Assembly (NCBI GenBank): GCA_022968985.1
Contig: JALJPK010000026.1
Coordinates: 11,385-45,559, forward strand
DNA length: 34,175 bases
Source of the DNA: Pseudomonadales bacterium
GTDB taxonomy: Bacteria; Pseudomonadota; Gammaproteobacteria; Pseudomonadales; Natronospirillaceae
Direction of reading: 5' to 3'
Positions 1-9,686 of the stretch are shown here, in pieces. A program made the translations under genes and the position numbers. Within the stretch, counting starts at the first letter, position 1, and every line of letters begins with the position of its first letter. The notes beneath the pieces were generated by a model. It was given only the letters and a program-made list of their open reading frames with translations, did not search any database and was not told the DNA's origin.

Positions 1-1
1 A

Positions 2-1102
2 ATAGCAGGTTTTGACTGTACAATTTCACAAGATGATTACGAACCTATTTGCCGCCTTGGAGTGTGGATTAATAATAGCAAAACCAAAGGTTTAGATCTC
101 AGCAATTATAACACTATAAAAGTTTATGGTAATTTCATCAGCCCTAGTACACAAGATTTTTTACGTATCAGTTTACGAAATTACGAATCTGAAGTACCGT
201 TACATGACATAGAAACACACTATAAATATAATTTGGTGGAAATTCAGACATCAGAATTAACCCAACCTATTGAAGTTGATTTTAATCGATTTATTGTTCC
301 TAACTGGTGGCTTGCAAAAGTTTCAGATCAGAATATAAAAAGTGAAGTAGATTTAACAAACATCTCATTAATTGAAATATCTACCGCTCACCTGAATACA
401 CCAGGGGAATATAAATTTAGAATTTCCGCAATCGAACTTCACAAACAAATATTTTCAATTGAAAAACTTTATGAATATTTATTAATTTCATGGGCCATCT
501 TATTTTTAACAATATTCATATTAATCACAATTTACCTTGGATATAAAATCAAACAAAAATTTCACAATGAACATATTTTATTAGAAATAAATCGTTCGTT
601 ATCTAAACGATCAGAAAAACTCGAAATTGCACATAAAACAGATGAATTAACATCGGTATTAAATCGAAATGGCATGAAAGATAAAATGCTCGAATGCTTA
701 AGTAACAATTGGTTTCCCATGAGTGCGGTAATGATTGACATTGATTTTTTTAAAAAGATTAACGATACACTAGGCCATCAAAAAGGCGATGAAGTGTTAA
801 TTAATTTAGGCAAAATATTAAATGGCTTTACTCAAAATAATGAAAGTATATCCAGATACGGCGGTGAAGAATTCATTTTATTATTACCTAATACCACTCA
901 AAAAACGATTGAGTTACGACTTGAACAATTACGCGAAAAAATCCAAAACACGGATCTAGGGGTCGGTTACAGCGTAACTGCAAGTTTTGGTGTCGCCACG
1001 TCTATTCATAAAACTGAATTTAACTCATTAGTTGAAAAAGCCGACAAAGCGTTATACGAAGCCAAACACAATGGTCGTAATTGCATCAAATATGCAAACT
1101 AA
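2..1102 (+). CDS. Membrane-anchored GGDEF diguanylate cyclase, 5' end cut by the window edge
   Basis: The frame is open from base 2 to the TAA at 1102, so the gene begins outside the window; the GTG at 62 is only an internal valine codon. The visible product is about 366 residues. The first ~150 form a beta-rich sensor-like region, probably periplasmic. One hydrophobic segment follows (about residues 159-182), then a short linker and a GGDEF domain. The domain opens with DELTSVLNRNG, has the metal-site stretch MIDIDFFKKINDTLGHQKGDE, and carries an intact RYGGEEF signature (about residues 286-291). An active domain of this kind condenses two GTP into cyclic di-GMP. The usual RxxD inhibitory site just upstream of GGEEF is not visible. 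The gene converges on rlmJ with 28 bases between the stops. The ligand of the sensor part cannot be read from sequence. Confidence 0.9.
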   Translation: MAGFDCTISQDDYEPICRLGVWINNSKTKGLDLSNYNTIKVYGNFISPSTQDFLRISLRNYESEVPLHDIETHYKYNLVEIQTSELTQPIEVDFNRFIVPNWWLAKVSDQNIKSEVDLTNISLIEISTAHLNTPGEYKFRISAIELHKQIFSIEKLYEYLLISWAILFLTIFILITIYLGYKIKQKFHNEHILLEINRSLSKRSEKLEIAHKTDELTSVLNRNGMKDKMLECLSNNWFPMSAVMIDIDFFKKINDTLGHQKGDEVLINLGKILNGFTQNNESISRYGGEEFILLLPNTTQKTIELRLEQLREKIQNTDLGVGYSVTASFGVATSIHKTEFNSLVEKADKALYEAKHNGRNCIKYAN

Positions 1103-1130
1103 GCTTTGTCGCTTTATTTATTATTGTTAA

Positions 1131-1991
1131 TTATTCGACCACAATCACATCACACTTAAAACCACCTTTACCGTCCTGCCCTACCACTTTGGCAAGTTTG
1201 GGTAATACCATTTCCATTTTCTTAAATAATGTCCAAGGTGCATTAATTACAATCATTCCCGAGGCATTCATTCCACTTTGTGAATCATCTGTATTAACCG
1301 CTAATTCAAATCGTTGAATATTTCGAACACCGGCTGATTTTAATTGGCTCTCCATTCTATTGATCCAAGCGCGTTCAACTACAGGATACCAAATGGCATA
1401 AGTACCTGATTTAAACTTGTGATAAGCCTGGGCTATGGATTTAACCACTTGATCATATTCAGATTTCACTTCATATGATGGGTCCATTAACACAAATGCA
1501 CGTTTACTTGTGGGGGGCATAATTGCTTTTAACCCCTGAAATCCATCTTCTTTTTGCACCCTACTAAATTTACTCGTTGGAATATTTTTAGATAACAACT
1601 TAAAATCTTCAGGATGTAACTCAAATAACCACGAGCGATCATTTCGTCTTAAAAATTGTTTCGCTATCCAAGGTGACCCCGGATAAAAGGCTAATTTTGA
1701 TAGATCGTCTTTATGTTCAACGCCTTTTTTTTGCGCTAGTTGGATCACATCAAAGTACGATTTAAGCTCAGGAAACGCCTTTGGGCTTATGAGACTAATA
1801 CCAGCATCATGCTCTTTTAATTTTTGCGCGTGACTTGAATGAAACGAGTACAGGCCTGCTCCGCTGTGTGTATCTATATACTCAAAAGGTTTATCTTTTT
1901 TTAGCATATGTTCAAAAATTTCAACACAAACGATGTGTTTTAATACGTCAGCATAATTGCCAGCATGGAACGAATGTCGATAACTTAACAA
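1131..1991 (-). CDS. rlmJ: 23S rRNA (adenine-N6)-methyltransferase RlmJ
   Basis: RlmJ methylates A2030 of 23S rRNA using SAM (family knowledge). The start chosen is a TTG giving MLSYRHSFHAGNYADVLKH, which aligns with the E. coli N-terminus, has AGGA nine bases upstream, and gives 286 residues against about 280 in E. coli. The longer open frame to 2033 adds 14 residues unlike the family. The catalytic motif is read as DPSY (in LMDPSYEVKSEY), where E. coli has DPPY; a small change typical of N6-methyltransferase variants. The HSGAGLY motif is also present. It is transcribed divergently from typA, with about 205 bases between them holding the typA promoter. Confidence 0.92.
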   Translation of the reverse strand: MLSYRHSFHAGNYADVLKHIVCVEIFEHMLKKDKPFEYIDTHSGAGLYSFHSSHAQKLKEHDAGISLISPKAFPELKSYFDVIQLAQKKGVEHKDDLSKLAFYPGSPWIAKQFLRRNDRSWLFELHPEDFKLLSKNIPTSKFSRVQKEDGFQGLKAIMPPTSKRAFVLMDPSYEVKSEYDQVVKSIAQAYHKFKSGTYAIWYPVVERAWINRMESQLKSAGVRNIQRFELAVNTDDSQSGMNASGMIVINAPWTLFKKMEMVLPKLAKVVGQDGKGGFKCDVIVVE

Positions 1992-2121
1992 GGTAAAGAT
2001 TCCTGTAGAATTTGAATTGCGCGCATTGTGCACAAGGTGTAATAAAAGGGCAATAAATTACGTACAACTAATCATTTACCCTCAAACACATTAAAATACA
2101 TATTTATTCAGATATTTTATG

Positions 2122-2127
2122 TATAAT
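2122..2127 (+). promoter_or_regulatory. Likely -10 element of the typA promoter with GC-rich discriminator
   Basis: A perfect TATAAT is followed at once by GCGCGCC in an otherwise AT-rich spacer, 69 bases before the typA start codon. No good -35 hexamer is visible at 16-18 bases. A G/C-rich discriminator after the -10 is known from promoters under stringent control; applying that here is inference. Confidence 0.55.
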
Positions 2128-2196
2128 GCGCGCCAAATTTTAACCCTTTTCAATGTTTGTGCCTAGGTACAGAATTGAGCAATTGAGAGATGACCT

Positions 2197-4029
2197 ATGA
2201 GCTTAGTCGAACAACCAATCCGTAACGTGGCAATTATTGCCCACGTCGATCACGGTAAAACCACTTTAGTTGATAAACTATTAAGCCAATCTGGCACTTT
2301 GGATCGTCGTGATGACGGTACAGAACGTATCATGGATTCAAACGATCAAGAAAAAGAGCGTGGAATCACGATCTTAGCAAAAAATACTGCAATCGTTTAT
2401 AACGGTATTCGTATTAACATCGTAGACACACCTGGTCACGCCGATTTTGGTGGCGAAGTAGAACGTGTACTTTCAATGGTAGATTCGGTTTTATTATTAG
2501 TAGACGCAGTAGATGGCCCTATGCCACAAACGCGTTTTGTTACACAAAAAGCCTTCGAACAAGGTTTGAACCCAATTGTTGTAATCAACAAAATTGACCG
2601 TCCTGGCGCACGTCCAGATTGGGTTGTTGATGAAATCTTCGATTTATTTGATCGTTTAGGCGCAACCGATGAACAACTTGATTTCCCAATCATGTACACA
2701 TCTGCAATTAACGGTATTGCTGGTAATGAACCAGACGAAATGGCTGAAGATATGACGCCATTGTTCGAAGCTATCATCGATAAAGTACCGGCTCCTAAAG
2801 TGGACCTTGAAGGTTCTTTCCAAATGCAAATTTCAGCACTTGATTACAACAGTTATGTTGGTGTTATTGGTGTCGGCCGTGTTACTCGTGGTAAAGCAAA
2901 AGTAAACGAGCCTTTAATTGTAATTGGTGATGATGGTGTTGAACGTAAATGTCGTATTCAAAAGATTATGGGACACCTTGGTTTAGAGCGTATTGATGTA
3001 CCTGAAGCCGTTGCCGGTGAAATTGTTTGTATTACAGGTATCGATCCATTAAGCATTTCAGATACAGTTTGTCAGCCAGGCCTTGTTGAAGCAAGACCAC
3101 CATTAAGTGTTGATGAACCAACAGTAAGCATGACATTCCAAGTAAACGATTCTCCGTTTGCTGGTAAAGAAGGCAAGTACGTTACAACTCGTAACATCGC
3201 TGATCGTTTAGAAAAAGAATTAATCCACAACGTTGCACTGCGTGTTGAACCAGGCGAAACACCTGATAAGTTTACAGTATCCGGTCGTGGTGAATTACAT
3301 CTTTCAGTATTAATTGAATCTATGCGTCGTGAAGGTTTCGAATTAGCCCTTTCTCGTCCACAGGTTATTCAAAAAGAAGTAGATGGCAAATTACACGAAC
3401 CGTATGAACAAGTGATTGTTGATGTTGAAGAACAACATCAAGGCGGCGTAATGGAAGAGTTAGGTAAGCGTAAAGCAGATTTAACTAACATGGTTCCAGA
3501 TGGTAAAGGCCGTGTTCGTTTAGAATTCATGATGCCTGCACGTGGTTTGATTGGTTTCCGTTCTCAATTCCTTACAATGACTTCAGGCGCGGGTATCTTA
3601 ACCAGCGTATTTGATCATTTTGGCGAAGTGAAAGGTGGCAACATTGGTCAACGTCAAAACGGCGTATTAGTATCAATGGCAATGGGTAAAGTATTAGGTT
3701 TCTCATTGTTCGCATTACAAGAACGTGGCAAGTTATTCTTAAAACCGAACGTTGAAGTATATGAAGGCCAAGTAATTGGTATTCATTCTCGTAATAACGA
3801 TTTAGCGGTTAACCCTACTAAAGGTAAGCAATTAACTAACGTTCGTGCATCTGGTACTGATGAAGCGATTAACTTAGTGACACCTATTAAGATGTCTCTA
3901 GAGCAAGCGTTAGAATTTATTGATGATGACGAATTAGTAGAAGTAACACCTGAGTCAGTTCGTATCCGTAAAAGATACTTAACTGAAAACGAGCGTAAAC
4001 GCGCTGGTCGTGGTCCAAAAACTAAGTAA
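2197..4029 (+). CDS. typA: Ribosome-associated translational GTPase TypA/BipA
   Basis: 610 residues against about 607 for E. coli BipA, full length. The GTPase domain shows G1 [10 protein letters not shown] (about 15-24), a switch region with ERGITI, G3 DTPGHADF and G4 NKID. Elongation-factor-like domains II, III and V and the BipA-specific C-terminal region follow ([26 protein letters not shown]). TypA binds the 70S ribosome and helps 50S assembly, mainly under cold or other stress. The ATG at 2197 follows a GAGAGATGACCT leader. A strong terminator lies just downstream, so it is probably monocistronic. Its own -10 element sits at 2122. Confidence 0.97.
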   Translation: MSLVEQPIRNVAIIAHVDHGKTTLVDKLLSQSGTLDRRDDGTERIMDSNDQEKERGITILAKNTAIVYNGIRINIVDTPGHADFGGEVERVLSMVDSVLLLVDAVDGPMPQTRFVTQKAFEQGLNPIVVINKIDRPGARPDWVVDEIFDLFDRLGATDEQLDFPIMYTSAINGIAGNEPDEMAEDMTPLFEAIIDKVPAPKVDLEGSFQMQISALDYNSYVGVIGVGRVTRGKAKVNEPLIVIGDDGVERKCRIQKIMGHLGLERIDVPEAVAGEIVCITGIDPLSISDTVCQPGLVEARPPLSVDEPTVSMTFQVNDSPFAGKEGKYVTTRNIADRLEKELIHNVALRVEPGETPDKFTVSGRGELHLSVLIESMRREGFELALSRPQVIQKEVDGKLHEPYEQVIVDVEEQHQGGVMEELGKRKADLTNMVPDGKGRVRLEFMMPARGLIGFRSQFLTMTSGAGILTSVFDHFGEVKGGNIGQRQNGVLVSMAMGKVLGFSLFALQERGKLFLKPNVEVYEGQVIGIHSRNNDLAVNPTKGKQLTNVRASGTDEAINLVTPIKMSLEQALEFIDDDELVEVTPESVRIRKRYLTENERKRAGRGPKTK

Positions 4030-4050
4030 TATACTTTAATACTTAAATTG

Positions 4051-4087
4051 AAAGTGAATCGTTGAATGACGATTCACTTTCGTTTTT
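4051..4087 (+). terminator. Rho-independent terminator of typA
   Basis: A perfect 12-bp stem, AAAGTGAATCGT (4051-4062) pairing with ACGATTCACTTT (4069-4080), has a 6-base loop and is followed by CGTTTTT. It starts 21 bases after the typA stop. Confidence 0.88.
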
Positions 4088-4089
4088 AT

Positions 4090-4124
4090 AAAAGTAGCAA
4101 AAATAGCAAAAGTAGCAAAAGTAC
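4090..4124. repeat. 9-bp tandem repeat, about 3.9 copies
   Basis: The unit AAAAGTAGC is repeated in register at 4090, 4099 (one change, AAAAATAGC), 4108 and 4117 (last copy partial, AAAAGTAC). It lies between the typA terminator and obgE. It is a short slippage-type array with no visible function. Confidence 0.8.
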
Positions 4125-4201
4125 AATCGTTTGACTCACTCAACGTTTATTAACAATAACAATTGATAGCCAAACAAAGCATAAAAACGCTCAAAGCGTA
4201 A

Positions 4202-4702
<501 letters not shown>

Positions 4703-4717
4703 AAAGTAAAGGCCGAT

Positions 4718-5440
4718 GTGGGTTTATTAGGTTTACCAAACGCTGGTAAATCAACCTTTATTCGTCAAGTAAGCTCAGCAAAACCAAAAGTAGCCGACTA
4801 CCCATTTACAACCTTAATACCTAATTTAGGTGTAGTACGTGCTGGTCCATATAAGAGTTTTGTATTAGCAGATATTCCAGGCTTGATTGCTGGAGCATCA
4901 GAAGGCGCGGGTCTTGGTATTCGTTTCTTAAAGCATTTAGTGCGTACCCGTATTTTATTACACTTGGTCGACATGGCACCGTTTGATGAAGAAGAAGATC
5001 CAGCAGAAAATGCTAAAATAATTGTGCACGAATTAAATCAATTCAGTCCAGAATTATCAAAACGTGAGCGTTGGTTAGTATTAAACAAAACCGATTTAGT
5101 GCCCGCCGACGAACTTGAAGAACGCTGTCAAAAAGTAGTGGATGCTTTGGGTCATACTGGCCCTGTTTTTCGTACAAGTGCGATTAAAGGCGATGGTTGT
5201 CAAGCGTTAGTTATGCAGCTGATGGAATTCATCGATCAGTATAAAGAACAAATGGATACTGATGAAGAATACAAATTTGCGCAAAATGAACATCGTGAAA
5301 TTGTCGAACAAGAAGCTCGTCAACGAATTGAATCCCTAGCTATTGCTCGTCGCTTAAAACATAAAGCAATGAAAGAACAAGGTCTAGATGATGATGACTA
5401 TAATGAAGAAGATTACGACATAGACGTAGAATACGTTTAA
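4718..5440 (+). CDS. obgE: GTPase domain half of interrupted ObgE
   Basis: This is the continuation in the same frame, 240 residues if initiated at the GTG at 4718. It has G1 GLPNAGKST, the switch/G3 region [17 protein letters not shown]4 NKTDL and G5 TSAIKG, followed by a long helix and an acidic end typical of ObgE. The GTG codon is the conserved valine of ADVGLLG. A weak ribosome-binding-like AAAGG lies five bases upstream, so reinitiation after the TAA is conceivable, but the AAAGG is part of the conserved coding sequence and may be chance. Confidence 0.6.
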   Translation: MGLLGLPNAGKSTFIRQVSSAKPKVADYPFTTLIPNLGVVRAGPYKSFVLADIPGLIAGASEGAGLGIRFLKHLVRTRILLHLVDMAPFDEEEDPAENAKIIVHELNQFSPELSKRERWLVLNKTDLVPADELEERCQKVVDALGHTGPVFRTSAIKGDGCQALVMQLMEFIDQYKEQMDTDEEYKFAQNEHREIVEQEARQRIESLAIARRLKHKAMKEQGLDDDDYNEEDYDIDVEYV

Positions 5441-5449
5441 TAAAAACAT

Positions 5450-5493
5450 AATGATCACACCTAGTTATATTGACATAATTAGGTGTAATCATT
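5450..5493. repeat. Inverted repeat between obgE and proB, overlapping a TTGACA box
   Basis: AATGATCACACCTA (5450-5463) pairs with TAGGTGTAATCATT (5480-5493) with one mismatch and a 16-base loop. There is no T-tract, so it is not a clear terminator. A consensus TTGACA (5470-5475) lies in the loop, with TAAAAA 17 bases downstream as a possible -10, so the site could be a proB promoter with a palindromic operator. That reading is tentative. Confidence 0.4.
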
Positions 5494-5539
5494 AAAAATT
5501 TCAAACTCAATTTACTTAATTTAAGTCAAAAAGAGCATC

Positions 5540-6637
5540 ATGAAAAAACAACGTTGGATTATTAAAATTGGCAGTGCCTTATTAACCCAAAATGGATTAG
5601 GGTTAGATGAAATACGAATCAAAGACTGGTGCAAACAAATGGCGTTTTTACGCGCCAACAACATCGAAGTTATCTTAGTATCATCTGGTGCCGTTGCCGT
5701 TGGTATGAGTCACTTAAAATTAACATCGCGCCCCGAAAAAATGTCTAGATTACAAGCCTGCGCCGCAATCGGCCAAACCAAACTTGTACAATACTATGAA
5801 CAATGTTTTAACAAACACGATATTCACACCGCTCAAATCTTATTAACTCACGATGATCTTGCCAATCGTACACGTTATTTAAATGCTAAAGCGGCAATGG
5901 AATCATTACTTGAATTAAACATCATACCAATCATCAATGAAAACGACACCGTTGTTACAGACGAAATACGTTTTGGTGATAACGACACATTAAGCGCGCT
6001 TGTTGCCAACTTAATGGTTGCAGATCGATTAATCATATTAACCGATCAATTAGGTTTATTTGATAAAGACCCACGTAATAACCCAGACGCAAAATTGATT
6101 AAACAAGCCAACGCCAGTGATTCGGCAATTGCCTTAATGGCTACAGGCGGCGGCTCTTTAGGTCGTGGCGGAATGGTGACCAAAATTCGTGCTGCCAAAT
6201 TAGCTGCACGATCTGGCACCAATACCAATATTGCATCGGGTATGGAAAACAACGTTATCACTCGATTATTTGCTGGTGAAAACTTAGGTACTCTCTTAAT
6301 AGCCGATCAAGAACCATTAAATGCGCGTAAACAATGGTTAGCCGGACATCTACAAACCAAAGGCACGTTATTGGTAAATTCAGGTGCATATAATGCAATC
6401 ACCGAACATAAAAGCCTATTATCAATGGGTATATTATCAGCCAGTGGTACTTTCCAGCGTGGTGAAGTGGTCAGCCTAGCCAATGAATCGGGGTTAATAT
6501 TTGCCCGCGGTTTAATCAACCTAGATATTCAAGACATGAAAAAAGTGGTGGGTATTGCCACCAATGATCTTACTAAAACACTAGGTTACGCATGTGATGA
6601 CGAAGTGATTCATTGTGATAATTTAGTACTTGTTTAA
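5540..6637 (+). CDS. proB: Glutamate 5-kinase ProB
   Basis: It phosphorylates glutamate with ATP in the first step of proline synthesis. 365 residues against 367 in E. coli. The N-terminal amino-acid-kinase domain has KIGSALL (ATP site), VSSGAVAVG, INENDTV and GDNDTLSALVA (glutamate site), and the GRGGMVTKIRAAK segment. The C-terminal ~100 residues form the PUA domain (WLAGHLQTKGTLLVNSGA onwards). The ATG at 5540 follows AAAAAGAGC. It lies 99 bases after obgE, an order common in gammaproteobacteria. proA is not in the window, so the two proline genes are not coupled here. Confidence 0.96.
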   Translation: MKKQRWIIKIGSALLTQNGLGLDEIRIKDWCKQMAFLRANNIEVILVSSGAVAVGMSHLKLTSRPEKMSRLQACAAIGQTKLVQYYEQCFNKHDIHTAQILLTHDDLANRTRYLNAKAAMESLLELNIIPIINENDTVVTDEIRFGDNDTLSALVANLMVADRLIILTDQLGLFDKDPRNNPDAKLIKQANASDSAIALMATGGGSLGRGGMVTKIRAAKLAARSGTNTNIASGMENNVITRLFAGENLGTLLIADQEPLNARKQWLAGHLQTKGTLLVNSGAYNAITEHKSLLSMGILSASGTFQRGEVVSLANESGLIFARGLINLDIQDMKKVVGIATNDLTKTLGYACDDEVIHCDNLVLV

Positions 6638-6727
6638 CTGTATCTATTTTAGCGCAACCTGAACTCACAGGTTGCAATCAATAGTTACGTTTAATTAAAT
6701 TAATCTTAAATATAAAAGAGTTCAATC

Positions 6728-7375
6728 ATGCTAACGTCCACTCAACTATCTACAACCCTTACCATGCAAGCAGCCATGAACAGTAAAGTTAATGAAAAAT
6801 GGTTAACGATGGGTTTTGCTTTTTGCCGTGCCATTGTTGTTGAAGGCACTGAAGCAATAGAACATCACGGTTGGAAATGGTGGAAAGCACAGGATAAAGA
6901 ATTAGCTCAATTACAAATGGAACTTGTGGATATTTGGCACTTTATGTTGTCAGAATACCTAGTTCAATTTGAAGGCGATGCACAGAAAGCTCAAGTCCAT
7001 ATTGAGCAACAATCGTCAGAGCAGGTTATTATTTTAGACGGTAAAGAATTTGAATTGGCTAAATTAGACTGTGTTGAATCTTTAGAATTATTAATTGGAT
7101 TAGCGACTGTGCGTCGTTTAAATGTGGCTCTTTTTGAAAGTTTATTAAGTTTATGTGAAATGGACTGGAATGAACTATTCAAACAATACGTCGGTAAAAA
7201 CGTATTAAACTTCTTTAGACAAGACTTTGGATACAAAGAAGGCACTTACGAAAAGTTCTGGAATGGTAAAGAAGACAACGAAGTATTAAGTTCGATTTTA
7301 GACAATGCAGATTTAACTCAAGAAAATATTCAAACGATTATTTACGACCAACTAAAAGCCGCTTACCCTGCTTAA
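6728..7375 (+). CDS. Dimeric (all-alpha) dUTP diphosphatase, dUTPase_2 family
   Basis: It likely hydrolyses dUTP/dUDP to dUMP, keeping uracil out of DNA and feeding dTMP synthesis. The 215-residue protein carries the all-alpha NTP-pyrophosphatase metal motifs: EGTEAIEHHGWKWWK (E39, E42) and QMELVDIWHF (E65, D68). The GWKWWK stretch is characteristic of the dimeric dUTPase family of kinetoplastids, Campylobacter and some gammaproteobacteria, which is unrelated to the trimeric Dut of E. coli. The start ATG has AAAAGAG ten bases upstream. It lies 90 bases after proB and is followed by a hairpin, so is probably transcribed alone. Family assignment is firm; substrate range is inferred. Confidence 0.87.
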   Translation: MLTSTQLSTTLTMQAAMNSKVNEKWLTMGFAFCRAIVVEGTEAIEHHGWKWWKAQDKELAQLQMELVDIWHFMLSEYLVQFEGDAQKAQVHIEQQSSEQVIILDGKEFELAKLDCVESLELLIGLATVRRLNVALFESLLSLCEMDWNELFKQYVGKNVLNFFRQDFGYKEGTYEKFWNGKEDNEVLSSILDNADLTQENIQTIIYDQLKAAYPA

Positions 7376-7390
7376 TTTTTGAATAAAATA

Positions 7391-7431
7391 TTAAAAGGCT
7401 TCCCTTATTTGGCGCCTTTTAAATCCTCTTT
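7391..7431. terminator. Hairpin between convergent dUTPase and FemAB-like genes
   Basis: TTAAAAGGC (7391-7399) pairs with GCCTTTTAA (7414-7422) around a 14-base loop, followed by a T-rich stretch. It lies between two convergent stops only 56 bases apart, so it probably ends the dUTPase transcript. Confidence 0.6.
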
Positions 7432-8586
7432 TTATTTTACTGTTTCTACTTTTTTGTAAACCACCTCAGTTAACTTCTGTTCAAAATACAAATCCGACTG
7501 CTGCTTTTCCTCTTTTAAAAACCCACTGATTGCCTGTTTAAATTGCGGATGCGAAAAATAATGGGTCGAATAGGTTTTATGCGGCACAAAACCTCGATTC
7601 AGTTTATGCTCGCCCTGCACTCCAGGATCAAACGTTTTTAAATTATTTTTTATACAATATTCAATTCCCTGGTAATAACAGGTTTCAAAATGCAAAAAAT
7701 CATGTTCCTCAGAACACCCCCAATATCGACCATATAATGTGTGATCGTCTTTAAAACTCAGAGCCACTCCAACTGTTTTGCCATCCAACTGCGCACAAAC
7801 CATTACTAGGTTATCGGGTTGCATGGTTAATAATTGCTTAAAAAATGTTTGATTTAAATAACCTGTATTACTTCTGAATCGACTGTATTTTGCATGTTGG
7901 CGTTGATAAAACCCATAAAACACTTCCATATCGTTTGCTGTTATCTCAAGCCCTTCTTTTATTTCAAAGGTAATACCCTGCTCTTTTACTGCTTTGCGTT
8001 CTTTATTAACATTCTTACGTTTACGCGATTTAAACGTGGCCAATAAATCATCAAAACTTTGGTAGCTGTCATTAAACCAAATAAAATGTACGTCTTGACG
8101 CAACATAAAATTTTCATCGGTTAACTGATGAGAGCCAACATCAAATAAAACATGACAGGATGAAAACTTATTCTCATCACAAAACTGCATTAATACACGC
8201 TTAAGTTCTTGTTTCACCTTATTGGCATCAAGACTAACATCTATAAGTTGTTTCACACCCATAGCGGGCGTAAAGGGTGTTGCGTTAACAAGTTTTGGGT
8301 AATACTCCAATCCATTTTTTTCATAAGCCTGCGCCCATGTAAAATCAAATACAAACTCACCATAACTGTGTGACTTTAAAAATAAGGGAACAAATAATTT
8401 TAATTGATCATTTTCTTTACCAATTAAATAATAAGCAATCCAGCCGGACTCATCACCTAAACAGCCTGAACTTTCTAAATTCAGGTAAAACCCATATTGC
8501 ATAAAAGGATTGGCTTGTTGACTTAAAACATCAAAAGCCTGTTCGTCTACTTCTTTAATAGAGCCAATAAAATAATATTCGAGCAT
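7432..8586 (-). CDS. FemAB-like/GNAT-fold protein (DUF482, PF04339 type)
   Basis: 384 residues, the usual length for this family of predicted peptidoglycan-biosynthesis-like acyltransferases. Recognisable features are the N-terminal NPFMQYGFYLNLESSGCLGDESGW motif, the central basic stretch KSRKRKNVNKERKAV, the KYSRFRSNTGYLN region, and the C-terminal signature YYQGIEYCIKNNLKTFDPGVQGEHKLNRGF. Related Fem proteins transfer amino acids from aminoacyl-tRNA; the substrate of this bacterial branch is not established. There is no signal peptide, so it is cytoplasmic. The ATG has GGAT nine bases upstream. It is divergent from the alkylation-repair pair, with about 260 bases between them and no strong promoter visible. 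Confidence 0.85.
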   Translation of the reverse strand: MLEYYFIGSIKEVDEQAFDVLSQQANPFMQYGFYLNLESSGCLGDESGWIAYYLIGKENDQLKLFVPLFLKSHSYGEFVFDFTWAQAYEKNGLEYYPKLVNATPFTPAMGVKQLIDVSLDANKVKQELKRVLMQFCDENKFSSCHVLFDVGSHQLTDENFMLRQDVHFIWFNDSYQSFDDLLATFKSRKRKNVNKERKAVKEQGITFEIKEGLEITANDMEVFYGFYQRQHAKYSRFRSNTGYLNQTFFKQLLTMQPDNLVMVCAQLDGKTVGVALSFKDDHTLYGRYWGCSEEHDFLHFETCYYQGIEYCIKNNLKTFDPGVQGEHKLNRGFVPHKTYSTHYFSHPQFKQAISGFLKEEKQQSDLYFEQKLTEVVYKKVETVK

Positions 8587-8846
8587 ATTTGATCCAAATT
8601 GAAAATAAAAGTAACTATTGCGTACAACAAGTGGCTATTAAAATCTCGCTCAATTTGTGTAGTTTGAGGCGAAAAAAAGAGGCTATACCTAATATCATCT
8701 TGACTCTAAGCGATCGTTTATAAAACACCTTTTATGTTTTAAGAGAACCTAAATTTAGACCTAAGCTAATTAGTTAAAAATAAAACCTAGCTCAACTTCG
8801 CAAGTTTCGGGTGGGAATTACCATATTAAAACATTATCATAGTCAT

Positions 8847-9686
8847 ATGAAAAATCATTATAACACCATCGCTAACGCTATCGAATTTATTCAAAGAAAC
8901 GCTGTTAATCAGCCAAGCCTTAAACAAATTGCCCAGCATGTCCATTTAAGTGAGTCCCACCTACAGCGAGTATTCACTAACTGGGCGGGAGTGAGTCCTA
9001 AGCAATTTCTAAAATTCATTAATATCCAATACACCAAACAGCTATTACAGCAAAACCTATTACAAAAACAACAGTTAAGTATATTAGAAACCAGTGAACA
9101 ATCTGGTTTTTTAAGTAGCTCTCGTTTACATGATTTATTTGTCACAATTGAAGGCATGACTCCTGCACAATATAAAAACCTCGGTGATACATTAAGTATT
9201 GAATACGAATTTTACGACACCTTATTTGGTAATTTATTAGTGGCATCTACGCATATTGGTATTTGTTATATGGGATTTAATGACGATAAAAACAGCTCAT
9301 TAAAAGATTTAAACAAACGCTTCATCAAAGCCAATTTTATTCAAAAAACCAATGTCATTCATCTAAATGTTTTAAAGATATTTCAAGATGATTGGCAATC
9401 CATGTTTAAAATTAAATTACACTTAAAAGGCACTGACTTTCAATTAAAAGTGTGGCAAGTGTTGTTACAAATTCCTACTGCAACATTAACCACCTACGGT
9501 ACTTTGGCTCATACAATTGGAAAACCAAAAGCATCACGTGCAGTGGGTAGCGCTATCGGAAAAAACCCAATTGCATTTTTAATTCCATGTCATAGAGTCA
9601 TTCAACAATCAGGATTAATAGGCGGTTATAAGTGGGGCAGCACTCGTAAGAGTGCCATTATTGGTTTGGAGGCCTCACAGCAATGA
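8847..9686 (+). CDS. AraC-type HTH fused to O6-methylguanine-DNA methyltransferase (Ada-like)
   Basis: 279 residues from the ATG at 8847, chosen because MKNHYNTIANAIEFI matches the usual start of this fusion family; the frame stays open to a GTG at 8811. Residues ~5-108 are an AraC/XylS helix-turn-helix pair (SLKQIAQHVHLSESHLQRVF, then GFLSSSRLHDLFVTIEGMTPAQYK). Residues ~115-279 are the suicide methyltransferase with the acceptor cysteine in IPCHRVI (C248), the Arg-finger region KPKASRAVGSAIGKNP, and GLIGGYKWG. It removes methyl from O6-methylguanine onto itself and may regulate repair genes. The zinc-binding methylphosphotriester sensor domain of E. coli Ada is missing. Its stop overlaps the alkB start by four bases (ATGA). 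Confidence 0.92.
   Translation: MKNHYNTIANAIEFIQRNAVNQPSLKQIAQHVHLSESHLQRVFTNWAGVSPKQFLKFINIQYTKQLLQQNLLQKQQLSILETSEQSGFLSSSRLHDLFVTIEGMTPAQYKNLGDTLSIEYEFYDTLFGNLLVASTHIGICYMGFNDDKNSSLKDLNKRFIKANFIQKTNVIHLNVLKIFQDDWQSMFKIKLHLKGTDFQLKVWQVLLQIPTATLTTYGTLAHTIGKPKASRAVGSAIGKNPIAFLIPCHRVIQQSGLIGGYKWGSTRKSAIIGLEASQQ

Noticed and set aside
1081-1317. 78-codon plus-strand frame over the 3' end of rlmJ
   Set aside because: It overlaps the end of the GGDEF gene and is antisense to conserved RlmJ sequence.
2436-2777. 113-codon minus-strand open frame inside typA
   Set aside because: It is antisense to the conserved TypA GTPase domain, low in complexity, and has no ribosome site or family resemblance.
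8699-8724. Promoter for the AraC/methyltransferase-alkB pair (TTGACT and TATAAA)
   Set aside because: The spacer is only 13 bases, too short for a sigma-70 promoter.
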